Source: Candidatus Kapaibacterium sp. (GTDB taxonomy: Bacteria > Bacteroidota > Ignavibacteria > Kapaibacteriales > UBA2268). From it: a DNA stretch of 64,000 nt. The number at the start of each line of letters is the position of its first letter. The stretch's first letter is position 1. The position numbers and the translations under genes are program-made. Below the pieces are notes generated by a model, which ran no database searches, was not told the DNA's origin, and saw nothing but the letters and a program-made list of their open reading frames with translations. The DNA is taken from NCBI GenBank assembly GCA_026390695.1, contig JAPLFL010000118.1:124001-188000 (forward strand), read 5' to 3'. Positions 18,293 to 28,748 of the stretch are shown in pieces.

Positions 18293-21200
18293 CTATCTGA
18301 TAATTCTTATCGGACTGGCTATAGTAGCCGCTTTCCCTTCAACCAAAATTAAATAAGATCCTGATGGAATATTATATATTTCATGAGGATTTATTTTAAT
18401 ATTATTCACTCCTTGATTTATCATTCCAGACATTAATAAAGCAAGCTCAGAGCCATTTATATCAAGAAGTTTTATGGAAATATATTCTGAAATTCGGGAT
18501 GATATTTGAATTTGAAATTCCTTGTTAACCGGATTCGGCATGACCTGCACCTTCATATCATCGTTTTGGTAAAGATCAATTATACCTGTTATATCGAAAT
18601 TAAAAGTCCAAACATCAGACCAGGCAGTCCATTTGCTTCCATCATAACCCGATACTTTCCAGATATAATTATTCTTTTTGCTTAATAAAATATCAGGAAT
18701 AGAAAGTGCTCCTTGAGTTATAGTATCTGTACTAAAAAGTGACGTTGCAGTATCAGAGCTGCTGGCGATGAATATTTTGTATTTTGTTGCAAGAATATCG
18801 GTTTGCCAAGAAAATTTTAGAGAATAAATTTTAGATCCGTTAACCGGTGAAATGAGTGTGGGTCTTTGTAAAACGGGATTAGATTTTGAAGTAAACGACC
18901 ATACGCCAGACCATTGAGAAGTACCTGCTCCGTTACTTGCCGAAACTCTCCAATAATATACTGTAGCTGCACTCAATGCGGATATTGTAACGCTGGTGGC
19001 ACTTAAACCAGTCTGATCGCTGAATAATTGTCCTGTAAAATTAGCATTGGTAGAAACTTGAACATTATAGCTATTAGCATTTGCTACATTAGACCATGTG
19101 AGTACAACAGGTGATAAAATGTCAATAGATTTATCTGCAGGAGAAACTAATGTTGGAACAGCAGGGGCAACAGCAACATCCAGAGTACCAATCCTTAATC
19201 CGCCACCATAGCTTGTGACCCATACTTCATTAGGATTGAAGGGATTGAAGAAGACTCTCTCTGGTTGTCTGAAAGGATAATTATTGATAAAGCTAAAAGT
19301 CGGATTAGCAGAGTGTATGTTACTTGATATACATAGACCGTCCTGCTCGGTAGTATAATAAATTTCATCTGAATTTGAAGGATTAAATGTTAGTGATTCA
19401 ACTCTGCTCTGAGCATTAATTCTAACCCAGTTTTTTCCACGATTTACTGTTTTATAAATGCCACCGAGTGAATCTCCCTTTCCGCCCCAACCGCTAAAAA
19501 CACAGGCTAACCACGTATTTTGAGATTTATCATTTGGATCAACAATCACATCTTTGGTCCAATATTTCATTCCATTGTCAGAAACATCTGACCAGAGACC
19601 GTTTGCAGGATTATACAAAAAACAACCGGAACTGGCTGTGAAGGTACTTGAAGATAAACGACCAGAATATGTTACTAATAATTCTCCGGAATTGAGGACA
19701 GTGATTGTTCCGGGATGGCCCTCAGTGCGAGTGGGATTCGTTAATTTCGACCACTTGGAAGCTGCCCCATTTTGAAGATCATTTGTATAATAAATGCCAC
19801 CGATGGTTTTGTGTATCACACTTGCATACATAGTATTCTGATTATTAGGATCTGCAGCTATCCAAAAGACTGGGTGATTAAACAAATGAATATCAGTCCA
19901 GGACGAACCTTTGTTGGAAGAAACGATAACTTTCCCCATGAGATCAGTTGAATCAAGATATTTATCTTCCAGACAAATGCTTTGATAAATGCCATTAACA
20001 TTTGATGTAGCCGCATACAATGAGCCATTTGGATGATTAATTATTCTATATGTTGAATTTGCAGTATTACCAGTATAGTTAAATGACCATGTAACACCGC
20101 CATCAGTCGAACGGGTGGAAGTTAATTCCGATTGAGCAGAAACAATATTCTGTGCATCAGACCAGACCAATTGCCAAGATGTTGAATTTTCGAGCCCGTT
20201 TGAATGATATGCTTTTCCCTTAGGGGTGGCTACGTTTTGAGGATTTTGATCTGAAATTGCTGTATATGCATCTTTCCAACTTGTACCTCCATCAGTTGAT
20301 GTGTGTACAAAGCCATAATCTGTAACTACAACTTTATTAGGATTTGAGGGAGAAACTGCAAAACCAAAAACACATTCGGCATAAACCCAATCCTTGTCTC
20401 CACCGCTTCCACACCAGCCTGTTGCAATATTCTTGTTAGAAGTTGTTGAAAACACACTTGACCAATTTGCACCGCCATTTGTTGTTTTAAAAACAGTAGG
20501 AGCACTGCTGCTATTGCTACCTGCAATATATACTGTATTAATATTTGTTTTGGACATATCTAAAAACATAAAGAAATTATTGCTTAAATCAAGTCCTACG
20601 GCTTTATTAGCCCAATTCCCCGGAAAATCGCAAGCGTATATACCTTTTGAAAAATTATAATATTCGCTACCTGATTTACCGGCATATATATCGAGTGGAT
20701 CTGCTGTCAATGCAAATAGACGTGTAGTTGTACCAACTCTTGCACCGCTAAATGACCACATTACCTGTGTGGTAGGAATTCCGATTGGAAGTATTTTAGC
20801 AAAATTTAACCCATTGTTAGCAGAGTAGAGCAGTCCTTCGTTTGTACCAATATAGATTTTTATTCCATCAAAAAATACGCCAGCTACTACAATATCCGAA
20901 AGAAAACTTGAGGCATCATATATATCGGTAAATGTATCGCCAAAGTCCGATGAATACTGGATGGAATAGGCACTGGACATAATGATTCTACCAGGATTAT
21001 CGTAATCAACATAAAGTGAAAAAATTGGTTCAATGGAAATATATGGATTACCGTTTAATTCGCTCCATGTTTTGCCTCCATCGGTAGATTTAACGGGGGT
21101 TGTATAATCTCCGTAATAATCTATAGCATAAACAATGTTTACATCCTTTGTGAATCTGACAAAAGAATGAGTGCCACCGCAGAGAGTTGTAAAGCTTACG

Positions 21201-21418
21201 GTCTGAAATGATGCACCAAAGTCACTTGTTTGAAATATTTGACTTTTATTACATCCTACTGTAAAAATATTATCAAAACCGGGGTGAAAACATGGGACGT
21301 AGAAGGCACTACCACCGCCAGTGCCGCGATCACTCCATGTTTTTGGCTGTGAAAGTAAAGGGAAATTTATTAAAATAAAAACAAATGAGATATAAATAAA
21401 TAAGTATAATTTTTTCAT
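18293..21418 (-). CDS. Large T9SS-sorted Asp-box propeller protein with fibronectin-III-like domains
   Basis: A 1041-residue secreted protein. The signal peptide (1-23) is followed by a long propeller region (~25-735), like VPS10/sortilin or xyloglucanase-type BNR propellers, with repeated Asp-boxes STDGGKTW, TTNGGANW, STDGGTSW and STDGGVTW. Two fibronectin-III-like domains follow (~740-945; VYYWRVSASNGAGTSQW is typical). The last ~75 residues are a T9SS sorting domain from VMPNPVNKEF to the tail SPIRIIR. It is convergent with the YchF-like gene, leaving 4 bases. No catalytic acid pair could be assigned. Probably a surface adhesin or glycan-active protein. Confidence 0.87.
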   Translation of the reverse strand: MKKLYLFIYISFVFILINFPLLSQPKTWSDRGTGGGSAFYVPCFHPGFDNIFTVGCNKSQIFQTSDFGASFQTVSFTTLCGGTHSFVRFTKDVNIVYAIDYYGDYTTPVKSTDGGKTWSELNGNPYISIEPIFSLYVDYDNPGRIIMSSAYSIQYSSDFGDTFTDIYDASSFLSDIVVAGVFFDGIKIYIGTNEGLLYSANNGLNFAKILPIGIPTTQVMWSFSGARVGTTTRLFALTADPLDIYAGKSGSEYYNFSKGIYACDFPGNWANKAVGLDLSNNFFMFLDMSKTNINTVYIAGSNSSSAPTVFKTTNGGANWSSVFSTTSNKNIATGWCGSGGDKDWVYAECVFGFAVSPSNPNKVVVTDYGFVHTSTDGGTSWKDAYTAISDQNPQNVATPKGKAYHSNGLENSTSWQLVWSDAQNIVSAQSELTSTRSTDGGVTWSFNYTGNTANSTYRIINHPNGSLYAATSNVNGIYQSICLEDKYLDSTDLMGKVIVSSNKGSSWTDIHLFNHPVFWIAADPNNQNTMYASVIHKTIGGIYYTNDLQNGAASKWSKLTNPTRTEGHPGTITVLNSGELLVTYSGRLSSSTFTASSGCFLYNPANGLWSDVSDNGMKYWTKDVIVDPNDKSQNTWLACVFSGWGGKGDSLGGIYKTVNRGKNWVRINAQSRVESLTFNPSNSDEIYYTTEQDGLCISSNIHSANPTFSFINNYPFRQPERVFFNPFNPNEVWVTSYGGGLRIGTLDVAVAPAVPTLVSPADKSIDILSPVVLTWSNVANANSYNVQVSTNANFTGQLFSDQTGLSATSVTISALSAATVYYWRVSASNGAGTSQWSGVWSFTSKSNPVLQRPTLISPVNGSKIYSLKFSWQTDILATKYKIFIASSSDTATSLFSTDTITQGALSIPDILLSKKNNYIWKVSGYDGSKWTAWSDVWTFNFDITGIIDLYQNDDMKVQVMPNPVNKEFQIQISSRISEYISIKLLDINGSELALLMSGMINQGVNNIKINPHEIYNIPSGSYLILVEGKAATIASPIRIIR

Positions 21419-21626
21419 TTCAGAACCGATTATGTTGAAAAATTAATTACAAATTAATGAATAAATATAATTCTATAATATATTTTTATATACACATTGA
21501 AAACAAAAAAGTTAAATAAATATTTCCTACTGAAAATTTTATTCATTTGTGATGTAAATATTTGTTTTTCCGATAAACTTAGTTAATTTTATTTTTTGTG
21601 TTTTTTTATAAATAAATTTTACCGAT

Positions 21627-22496
21627 ATGTCTGCTGACACAAGTACAAATCTGATAACCATAAGAAACCTCCATAAGTATTTTAATCATGTTCACGTATT
21701 AAAAGGCATTGATCTTGATGTAAAGAAAGGTGAATTAATATCTATTATAGGCCGCTCTGGTTGCGGTAAGACAACATTATTGCGCTGTCTTAACTGTCTT
21801 GATATTTTAGATGAAGGGACAATGGAAGTAGCTGGAGTATCGCTTTCAAGGCGTAGTCCTACAGATTCTATTAATTCCTCATTTAAAAAGAATGCAGAAA
21901 ATATCCGAGATACAGTAGGGATGCCATTCCATGATGTTTCACAAGATGGAGTAGGAGATAAGGATTTCCGGCTAAAAGCGCATTCACTGCGAATTAGTGT
22001 GGGAATGCTTTTCCAGAGTTTTAATTTATTCCCACATTTGACTGTGATTGAGAACGTAGCCAGAGCTCCTATGATTGTGAAAAATGAACCCAAGGATCAA
22101 GCGTTAATGAGAGCAGTGCAGCTTCTTGAAAAGGTCGGATTAGGAACATTTGTAAATCGGTACCCATATCAACTTTCAGGTGGTCAAGCGCAAAGAGTTG
22201 CCATAGCACGCGCATTGGCGATGAATCCTCAGGTAATGCTCTATGATGAGCCTACCTCTGCTCTGGATCCTGAATTAGTCGAAGAAGTTCTGCAAGTGAT
22301 GATCAAACTCCATGAAGAAGGAATGACTCAGATTATTGTCACTCATGCTATGAATTTTGCTCGTACTGCATCTGATCGGATTATTTATATGGAAGATGGT
22401 AAAATCATTGAAATAGATGCACCAGAAGATCTTTTTAACAATCCTAAGGATGAAAGAACAAAACAATATTTAAAAATATCATCATTAAACACATGA
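21627..22496 (+). CDS. Amino-acid ABC transporter ATP-binding protein (GlnQ-like) with insertion
   Basis: ATPase of a polar amino-acid importer, 289 residues against ~240 for GlnQ/HisP. Walker A is GRSGCGKTT (42-50), Q-loop Gln130, signature LSGGQ (183-187), Walker B VMLYDEP (204-210), and the switch His is in VTHAMNFAR. Roughly 45 extra residues lie between Walker A and the Q-loop (71-118). Part of this insertion, [14 protein letters not shown] (92-105), looks like a degenerate copy of [14 protein letters not shown] (120-133). The gene ends in an ATGA overlap with the permease gene, so the two form one importer operon. Confidence 0.93.
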   Translation: MSADTSTNLITIRNLHKYFNHVHVLKGIDLDVKKGELISIIGRSGCGKTTLLRCLNCLDILDEGTMEVAGVSLSRRSPTDSINSSFKKNAENIRDTVGMPFHDVSQDGVGDKDFRLKAHSLRISVGMLFQSFNLFPHLTVIENVARAPMIVKNEPKDQALMRAVQLLEKVGLGTFVNRYPYQLSGGQAQRVAIARALAMNPQVMLYDEPTSALDPELVEEVLQVMIKLHEEGMTQIIVTHAMNFARTASDRIIYMEDGKIIEIDAPEDLFNNPKDERTKQYLKISSLNT

Positions 22497-24001
22497 AAAA
22501 AGAAATACCAAATATTATCATTGCAACCATAGCAATCCTTTTGCTATCAATAATTAGTTCTTTCTCTCAAAAACCTGCAGAATTACGATGGGCTGCTGAT
22601 CTTGGGCCACCTTTTGTTTTTATGGACAAGGATAATCCTGATAGAATTATCGGATTTGAAATGGATATTGTTACTGCCATTGCGCGTGAAATGGGCAGGA
22701 CAGCAGTTTTGGTTCAAAACGCATGGGATGGGCTTATTCCGGGTTTCAACCGCAATGATTACGATATTATTGTAAACGGAATGGAAATAACAAATGATAG
22801 AATGAAGGTCGTTAACTTCTCTGATCCTTATTATATCACTTATGAACAAGTTATTGTGCGCAAAGATCAGCAGGGAATCGAATACTTCGAGAATCTGATT
22901 GGGAAAAAAGTAGGTACATTGAATAATTCTTATGCTGAAAAGATAATGAATGTTAAAGGCGGTATAAACGTTAAAAGTTATGAGAGTGAATCAAATGCTC
23001 TTGAAGACCTTAGATTAAAACGAATTGATGCAGTGTTGATTGACGCTCCTGTGGCCATATACTATCTAAAAGGAGATTCTTCATTAAAATTTTCCGGTGG
23101 CCCAATCGGACAAATTTCTTATGGAATCGCGATAAGAAAAAAAGATACTTTGCTGCTAAAGGAAGTCAATGCAGCTCTTACAAGAATGTCGCAAAGAGGC
23201 GATCTGAAGCGCATTTTGAGTTCTTGGGGTATGTGGAATGATTATATGGAAAAACGCTATAATGTGAATAAACCATCCGAAAGCGTAAAGGATACACATG
23301 AAATTTCTGATAATTCAAGAAAAACTGATTCGTTGACTTTTCAATGGTATTTGAAAATTCTGCCTAAATTTCTTGAAGGAGCTATGATCACACTGGGTTT
23401 ATCGATTTTGTCAATGATTTTAGCGATTATTCTCGGATTAATTATTGCACTATTGAGAGTGTATGGTGGCCCTTTTCTATCACGAATTGCCATTATTTAT
23501 ATAGAAGTTATTCGCGGTACTCCGCTTCTGATGCAATTATTTTTAATATATTACGCTCTTCCTAAAGTAACCGGCATTAGTATTGAACCATTTCTGGCTG
23601 CTATTCTTGGTCTTGGCCTAAATTATGCTGCTTATGAAGCCGAGAATTACCGTGCTGGATTATTTTCTGTCCCAAAAGGACAAATGGAAGCTGCCCTGTC
23701 GCTTGGAATGCGCCGTCGTCAGGCATTAAGATACATTATTATTCCGCAGGCTATCCGATTAGTTATACCACCGATGACTAATGACTTTATTTCGCTTCTG
23801 AAGGACTCATCGCTGGTTTCAGTAATTACTATGGTTGAATTGACAAAAATCTACAATCAAGTGGCTGCAACAAGTTTTGATTACTTCGGAACAGGACTAA
23901 TTGTAGCTGCAATTTATCTTCTTCTTGGATTGCCATTTGTTAGATTATCAAAATATGCTGAAAAGAAATTTTCAGTTGAAAAGAAAAAATTTAGTATTTA
24001 A
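22493..24001 (+). CDS. Fused substrate-binding/permease protein of amino-acid ABC importer
   Basis: A 502-residue inner-membrane protein. Parts in order: a signal-anchor (residues 7-24), a type-3 periplasmic solute-binding domain (~28-250, with [15 protein letters not shown] and [17 protein letters not shown]), a linker, then a HisM/GlnP-type permease (~290-490). The permease carries the EAA loop [20 protein letters not shown], which docks the ATPase. The fusion tethers the receptor to its channel, as known in some other bacteria. It overlaps the ATPase gene by 4 bases. Likely substrate is a polar amino acid such as glutamine, arginine or histidine. Confidence 0.93.
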   Translation: MKKEIPNIIIATIAILLLSIISSFSQKPAELRWAADLGPPFVFMDKDNPDRIIGFEMDIVTAIAREMGRTAVLVQNAWDGLIPGFNRNDYDIIVNGMEITNDRMKVVNFSDPYYITYEQVIVRKDQQGIEYFENLIGKKVGTLNNSYAEKIMNVKGGINVKSYESESNALEDLRLKRIDAVLIDAPVAIYYLKGDSSLKFSGGPIGQISYGIAIRKKDTLLLKEVNAALTRMSQRGDLKRILSSWGMWNDYMEKRYNVNKPSESVKDTHEISDNSRKTDSLTFQWYLKILPKFLEGAMITLGLSILSMILAIILGLIIALLRVYGGPFLSRIAIIYIEVIRGTPLLMQLFLIYYALPKVTGISIEPFLAAILGLGLNYAAYEAENYRAGLFSVPKGQMEAALSLGMRRRQALRYIIIPQAIRLVIPPMTNDFISLLKDSSLVSVITMVELTKIYNQVAATSFDYFGTGLIVAAIYLLLGLPFVRLSKYAEKKFSVEKKKFSI

Positions 24002-24012
24002 AAGGAAGCATT

Positions 24013-25425
24013 ATTATAAATCAGGAATTAATTAATCTTGAAATAGATTCTATCGGTTTTGAAGGAGTTGCTGTAGGACGGCGTGAAGGAATGGTTCATT
24101 TTGTAAAATGGGCAGTTCCCGGCGATACGGTTGAAGCTCAAATTCAAAGAAAAAAAAATAATTATATCGAATCCAATCTTGTTAGTGTTTTAAAACCTTC
24201 CGAGTACAGAATTGATCCGAAGTGCAAATACTTTAGTGACTGTGGCGGCTGCTCTTGGCAAAATCTCATTTATACCGAGCAATTAAATTGGAAGAAAAAG
24301 CATATAAACGATGCTTTTACTCGTTTGGCTCATTTGGAAATTCCGATTCTTCATGATACACTTGAATCACCTAAAGTTTTTAATTATCGTAATAAAATGG
24401 AATTTTCATTCTCTCCGCTCCGATGGCTGACAAAGAGTGAAATAAATACTGACGAAATTATCGAAAATAAACATTTTGCTCTTGGATTGCATGTTTCAGG
24501 GCGCTATGATAAAATTATTGATATCGACCAATGCCATATACATGCTGAAATCGGGAATGAAATATTAAGAGCAGTTAAACAAAAGGCAATTGAATTAGAT
24601 GTAGAGCCATTTCACCAAACAAAGTATCATGGATTTCTGAAGAATCTGATTATTCGCACAACATGCTATAATGATGGACTGATGATAGTTTTACTAACAA
24701 AAAAGCCATATAATCAGAACTGTACTGATTTTATGCACTGGATTCAAAATGATTTTCCAAAGATGTTCCCTCAAATAGATTCCCTTGTCTGTGCTGAAAA
24801 TGATACAACAAATCCTACAGCCATTGGAGAGATAACTTTTACATATGGCAACGAATTTATTTATGAAGATATTCTTGGGATTAAATACAGAATATCACCA
24901 TTTTCATTTTTTCAAACAAATTCATTTCAGTTAGAAAGATTCATTTCAAAAATTGTCGAAATGGCGCATCTGACGACTGATATGATCGTTTGGGATTTAT
25001 ATTGCGGTACAGGATCAATCACACTACCTGTAGCTCGATTAGTTAATCAAGTCTATGGTTTGGAGCTTGCAGCAAGTTCAGTTGCGGATGCAAAGCTAAA
25101 TGCCGAAATTAATGAAATAAATAATGTTAAATTCAATGCTTGTGATTTGCATAAAAAGCAAATCCCGAATGATCTATTGGCACTACCACAGCCGGATTTG
25201 GTAATTGTTGATCCTCCAAGAGCAGGTATGCATAAAAATGTAGTCAATCATATACTTGCTTCGGGCGCTAAAGCTATTGTTTACGTTAGCTGCAATCCTG
25301 CTACACAGGCACGTGATTGTGAATTATTATCGGAATCATATCGGTTAACCGAAATTCAGCCAGTTGATATGTTCCCACACACATTTCACATTGAATCGAT
25401 AGCAAGACTGGAACTGAGGAATTAA
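24013..25425 (+). CDS. rlmD: 23S rRNA (uracil-5-)-methyltransferase RlmD/RumA family, apparent non-AUG start
   Basis: SAM-dependent enzyme that methylates a uracil C5 in 23S rRNA. Counting from the ATG at 24091, the Fe-S cysteines lie in CKYFSDCGGC (45-54), the fourth in DIDQCHIH, the SAM site in WDLYCGTGSITLP and the catalytic cysteine in VSCNPATQARD. That ATG cuts the N-terminal TRAM domain in half. The open frame upstream encodes the missing part (LEIDSIGFEGVAVGRREGM), but it holds no ATG, GTG or TTG. An AAAGGAAG ribosome site (24001-24008) points to ATT at 24010/24013 or ATA at 24016; I use 24013. The preceding stop lies in the same stretch, so coupling is likely. Confidence 0.88.
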   Translation: MINQELINLEIDSIGFEGVAVGRREGMVHFVKWAVPGDTVEAQIQRKKNNYIESNLVSVLKPSEYRIDPKCKYFSDCGGCSWQNLIYTEQLNWKKKHINDAFTRLAHLEIPILHDTLESPKVFNYRNKMEFSFSPLRWLTKSEINTDEIIENKHFALGLHVSGRYDKIIDIDQCHIHAEIGNEILRAVKQKAIELDVEPFHQTKYHGFLKNLIIRTTCYNDGLMIVLLTKKPYNQNCTDFMHWIQNDFPKMFPQIDSLVCAENDTTNPTAIGEITFTYGNEFIYEDILGIKYRISPFSFFQTNSFQLERFISKIVEMAHLTTDMIVWDLYCGTGSITLPVARLVNQVYGLELAASSVADAKLNAEINEINNVKFNACDLHKKQIPNDLLALPQPDLVIVDPPRAGMHKNVVNHILASGAKAIVYVSCNPATQARDCELLSESYRLTEIQPVDMFPHTFHIESIARLELRN

Positions 25426-27225
25426 TTATTTATTAGATTTTAATTTTATGTAAATTCCAGCTCGAAAACTATTTATACTGTTAATATTATCGTCCCTGAC
25501 ATTTAGTGATGTGAACAAAAACATAACTCTAAAAATTTGATTTTCAGATTTAAATAAAAATTGGTCTTGGTTGGAATTAAATTGGGAATCACCGATTTTC
25601 AGGTTTAATGAGTCAAGAATATCAGAGTATTTTATAGATAATTCCGAACCTTTGATTTGAGTTATGGATAGTACTATGGCAGAATCCGAACCTTTGTTGA
25701 TATTGAAATCGTATTGATAACCTATCTTGTATAATTTATTATCAGAAGGAGGTTTTACCTGCTTTTTATCATAATTATAATAAATTAGATAATTATAATC
25801 ATTAATATTCTTTAGGTCTATTGAAGAAGTTAATTTGTAAATATTAATATCAATCGGACGATGATTTGATTTTGTATAAATTAAAAAACTATTTATGATT
25901 TGATCAGATTTAAGTGAATCATTAATTAATTTTCTATCGAAATCTGTTCTTTCAGAAAGCCATTTTTTCAATCCACTCAGTTTATGTGAAAATTCCAGAT
26001 AATTGATTATCGAGCTGATGTCATTGTAAACATCGCCTTCAACCTTGTTTTTGACGATTTTGTTTTTTATTATTCTTCCATTAGTAGATAATATTCTATC
26101 GAGTCTGTTTATCTGACTGGCTTCTGATATTGAAATTGCGCTCCAAGGGCCAATGACACTAAGAAAAGAAATAATAGCCAATGCAATAGGAATCAGTCTT
26201 ATATTTTGATTTTTTAAGAAAATAAAGTAAAAGCTCGTCAGGTAGAGGCTGAAGTTTATCAGAAGCATAAAATATCGGTTTTCAGTAATTCCGTAGGCTG
26301 AAATTCGGGTGATAATCGCAATTGACATTAATAATAATAACGGAACCATAGTGATAAAAAACCACTTTAAAAACGCTTTTATCCACTTACTTGATATATC
26401 TGCCCTCAGTGGATATAAAAACAGAAATACAAGGATTCCAAGCCCTCCATAGACCGAAACAAGACTTGATACCCAGCCGTTTGGTAACTGCCAACTGATT
26501 AGAATTTTAAAAAGGTAAACATAAAGTATAATAAGATATAATCCTGAAATTCCGAATAAGATATATTGAACAAAAACTTTCAATGCTTTATTGAATTTTA
26601 TTTCAGCATTAATCGACTCTTTAATAGTTGGAATGCCGCTTAGAAAGATGATTGTACCGATAAATCCAGTCAGAAAAATAAAATTATCCTGATAAATTTC
26701 TTTACTCCAATGAACATTAAATAAATTTTCAATAGCTGCTATTGCCAGGCTCAGTCCTGACCAAAGAATGAATACATAGAATCCGGATAATAGAAGCCTT
26801 AACAAAACTGTTTTATTAAACTGCCAAAAGTCAGACTGTGAGCCGCCTCTTGCCGAGAATGAAATAGAAAATAAAGAGTGAGTAGCTATGACAAACAACC
26901 AAAACCTATAAAACTGTGCCGGATATAAATCAATATTGAAATAATAAATAATCAGTAAAATTATTAATATCAACAACAGGATGGAACGGCTTTGAATCTT
27001 CCTTAATCGGCATTCAGTAAAAATATGGTAAGCAGAAAACAAAGAAATTCCAAGGTAAGAGATCATCATAATTTTTGTAAGAAATTCGTGTGAGGATTCC
27101 TTAGAATATTCAATTGAGTAAATTGCTATAATCGTGGCTATAATAGCAGATAAAATAGCAAAAGGAAATCTTTTGAAGGTAGGTGTTAAAGAGTGAAAAG
27201 CGGATTTTACAGAATATTGAATCAT
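25426..27225 (-). CDS. DUF4153 multi-spanning membrane protein
   Basis: About 600 residues. The first ~380 residues form roughly ten to twelve hydrophobic helices, followed by a ~200-residue soluble C-terminal part with several INSFLIYT- and YLIYYNYD-like strand segments. The layout matches the DUF4153 family of uncharacterised inner-membrane proteins. I chose ATG 27225 (MIQYSVKSAF) because GTGGA precedes it; the frame could begin 27 bases earlier. It is convergent with rlmD, the stops touching, and lies beyond the terminator of rpsD. Function unknown. Confidence 0.8.
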   Translation of the reverse strand: MIQYSVKSAFHSLTPTFKRFPFAILSAIIATIIAIYSIEYSKESSHEFLTKIMMISYLGISLFSAYHIFTECRLRKIQSRSILLLILIILLIIYYFNIDLYPAQFYRFWLFVIATHSLFSISFSARGGSQSDFWQFNKTVLLRLLLSGFYVFILWSGLSLAIAAIENLFNVHWSKEIYQDNFIFLTGFIGTIIFLSGIPTIKESINAEIKFNKALKVFVQYILFGISGLYLIILYVYLFKILISWQLPNGWVSSLVSVYGGLGILVFLFLYPLRADISSKWIKAFLKWFFITMVPLLLLMSIAIITRISAYGITENRYFMLLINFSLYLTSFYFIFLKNQNIRLIPIALAIISFLSVIGPWSAISISEASQINRLDRILSTNGRIIKNKIVKNKVEGDVYNDISSIINYLEFSHKLSGLKKWLSERTDFDRKLINDSLKSDQIINSFLIYTKSNHRPIDINIYKLTSSIDLKNINDYNYLIYYNYDKKQVKPPSDNKLYKIGYQYDFNINKGSDSAIVLSITQIKGSELSIKYSDILDSLNLKIGDSQFNSNQDQFLFKSENQIFRVMFLFTSLNVRDDNINSINSFRAGIYIKLKSNK

Positions 27226-27266
27226 GATTTTCCACAAACAATTAATAGTCATAATTCAATATAATG

Positions 27267-27300
27267 AAAAAAAAGAAAGCCGAAAACTTCTTTTCGGCTG
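27267..27300 (-). terminator. Intrinsic terminator of rpsD
   Basis: Read on the minus strand, AGCCGAAAA (27299-27291) pairs perfectly with TTTTCGGCT (27286-27278) across a 4-base loop, then TTC and a run of eight T (27274-27267). It ends the rpsD transcript 44 bases after the stop. Confidence 0.9.
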
Positions 27301-27343
27301 CTTTATAAATTTATTAGGGTAATTTAGATAATAAACATCACGA

Positions 27344-27946
27344 CTAACGTGAGTAGAACTCGATTACCAGTGGTACTTCGCATTGAACAGGTACGTCTTC
27401 ACGAGAAGGTACGTTTAAATATTTTGAAGTAAAATCAGCTTTTGAAACTGATAAATATTCAGGAGCGGCTGAGTTTCTAATAGATTCCTGAAAACAATCG
27501 AGTTTCTTGCTCTTTTCGCGCACTGAAACAATATCGTTTGGTATTAAGTGGAAAGATGGAATATCAACCTTTTTCCCGTTGACATAAATATGACCATGCT
27601 TTACATATTGACGAGCTGCATAAATAGTGCGGGCAAGACCTGAACGATAAACAATAGCATCTAATCTTGATTCCAATAACTGAACTAACAAGTCACCGGT
27701 ATTACCAGTAAGGTGTGATGCTTGTTTGTAATAATTAAGCATCTGTTTTTCAACAAGATTATATTGAAGTCTTAAACGTTGCTTTTCTAAAAGCTGACGA
27801 CCGTAGTCTGACTGCTTTGCACGTCTTTTAAGAGCTCCATGCTGACCGGGAGGATTTGGTTTACGTTGGGTAACTTTACCTGCCTTTGGAGTCATATTTA
27901 TCCCGATTTTACGAGAAAGTTTTACTTTAGGGCCTGAGTAGTTCAT
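27344..27946 (-). CDS. rpsD: 30S ribosomal protein S4
   Basis: Primary 16S rRNA-binding protein that starts assembly of the small subunit, 200 residues. The N-terminal part carries the typical PNPPGQHG (~31-38) without the zinc cysteines of some S4 forms. The S4 RNA-binding domain (~90-155) includes [14 protein letters not shown] and [28 protein letters not shown] precedes the ATG. It stands alone, not with rpsK, rpsM or rpoA as in the usual alpha operon, and has its own strong terminator, so it may be autonomously regulated or a second S4 copy. Confidence 0.95.
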   Translation of the reverse strand: MNYSGPKVKLSRKIGINMTPKAGKVTQRKPNPPGQHGALKRRAKQSDYGRQLLEKQRLRLQYNLVEKQMLNYYKQASHLTGNTGDLLVQLLESRLDAIVYRSGLARTIYAARQYVKHGHIYVNGKKVDIPSFHLIPNDIVSVREKSKKLDCFQESIRNSAAPEYLSVSKADFTSKYLNVPSREDVPVQCEVPLVIEFYSR

Positions 27947-28064
27947 GTTTTCCTATGAAATTTTATGTTAATAATTATCTACTAATTCTTCAGTTTCTTT
28001 ATTTTTCAAATCAAAGAACTTCAAAAATAACTATTTTTCTTAATATAACAAAAACATTACAACA

Positions 28065-28748
28065 TTATTTATAAATAATAGGGTCGGAAATTGATGCCGC
28101 TTCAAAACCACGCAAGCGAAGCAGACATGAATCACATTCTCCACAAGCTGCATCAGAATCAGTATAGCAGCTCCATGTTAATTCAAAAGGTACGTTTAAT
28201 TTATACCCTGTTTCAACAACTTCCTTTTTTGTTAAATCAATTAACGGAGTAAAAATAATAATTTTCGTTTCGGGTTTGGTTCCAAGTTCAATGGTTTTTT
28301 CAAAAGCCTCGAAGAATGTTTTTCGACAATCTGGATATCCGCTCGAATCTTGTTCGATTGCTCCTATAAAGATTGCACTGGCACTTATAACTTCTGCCCA
28401 ACTTGTAGCTATAGCAAGTATATTTGCATTTCTGAATGGTACATAACTATTAGGGATTGATGCTTGCTTAAAATCGGTACCTACAACTTGGATATTTTTA
28501 TCAGTGAGGCTGGAACCGCCGATCTGTGCTAAATGATCAATATTTGTTATTAATGTTTGTTTAATATGATAAAATTTGCATAAATTATTAAAAGCAGTTA
28601 GTTCGCGGCTTTCAGTGCGCTGACCGTAATTTAAATGCAAAGCAGCCAATTCAAATCCTTGATCCTGAGCAATAGCCGCACAAACAGCAGAGTCCATCCC
28701 TCCGCTCAATAGCACCACAGCTAAAGGTCTTTCAGTTATCAATTTCAT
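28065..28748 (-). CDS. queC: 7-cyano-7-deazaguanine synthase QueC
   Basis: Converts 7-carboxy-7-deazaguanine, ammonia and ATP to preQ0 in queuosine/deazapurine synthesis; cytosolic, 227 residues. The PP-loop SGGMDS is at residues 15-20 and the zinc-binding C-terminal motif has four cysteines in SCYTDSDAACGECDSCLLR (~205-223). Length is normal. It overlaps the YjbQ gene by 17 bases, indicating translational coupling. queD, queE and queF are not in the window. Confidence 0.95.
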   Translation of the reverse strand: MKLITERPLAVVLLSGGMDSAVCAAIAQDQGFELAALHLNYGQRTESRELTAFNNLCKFYHIKQTLITNIDHLAQIGGSSLTDKNIQVVGTDFKQASIPNSYVPFRNANILAIATSWAEVISASAIFIGAIEQDSSGYPDCRKTFFEAFEKTIELGTKPETKIIIFTPLIDLTKKEVVETGYKLNVPFELTWSCYTDSDAACGECDSCLLRLRGFEAASISDPIIYK

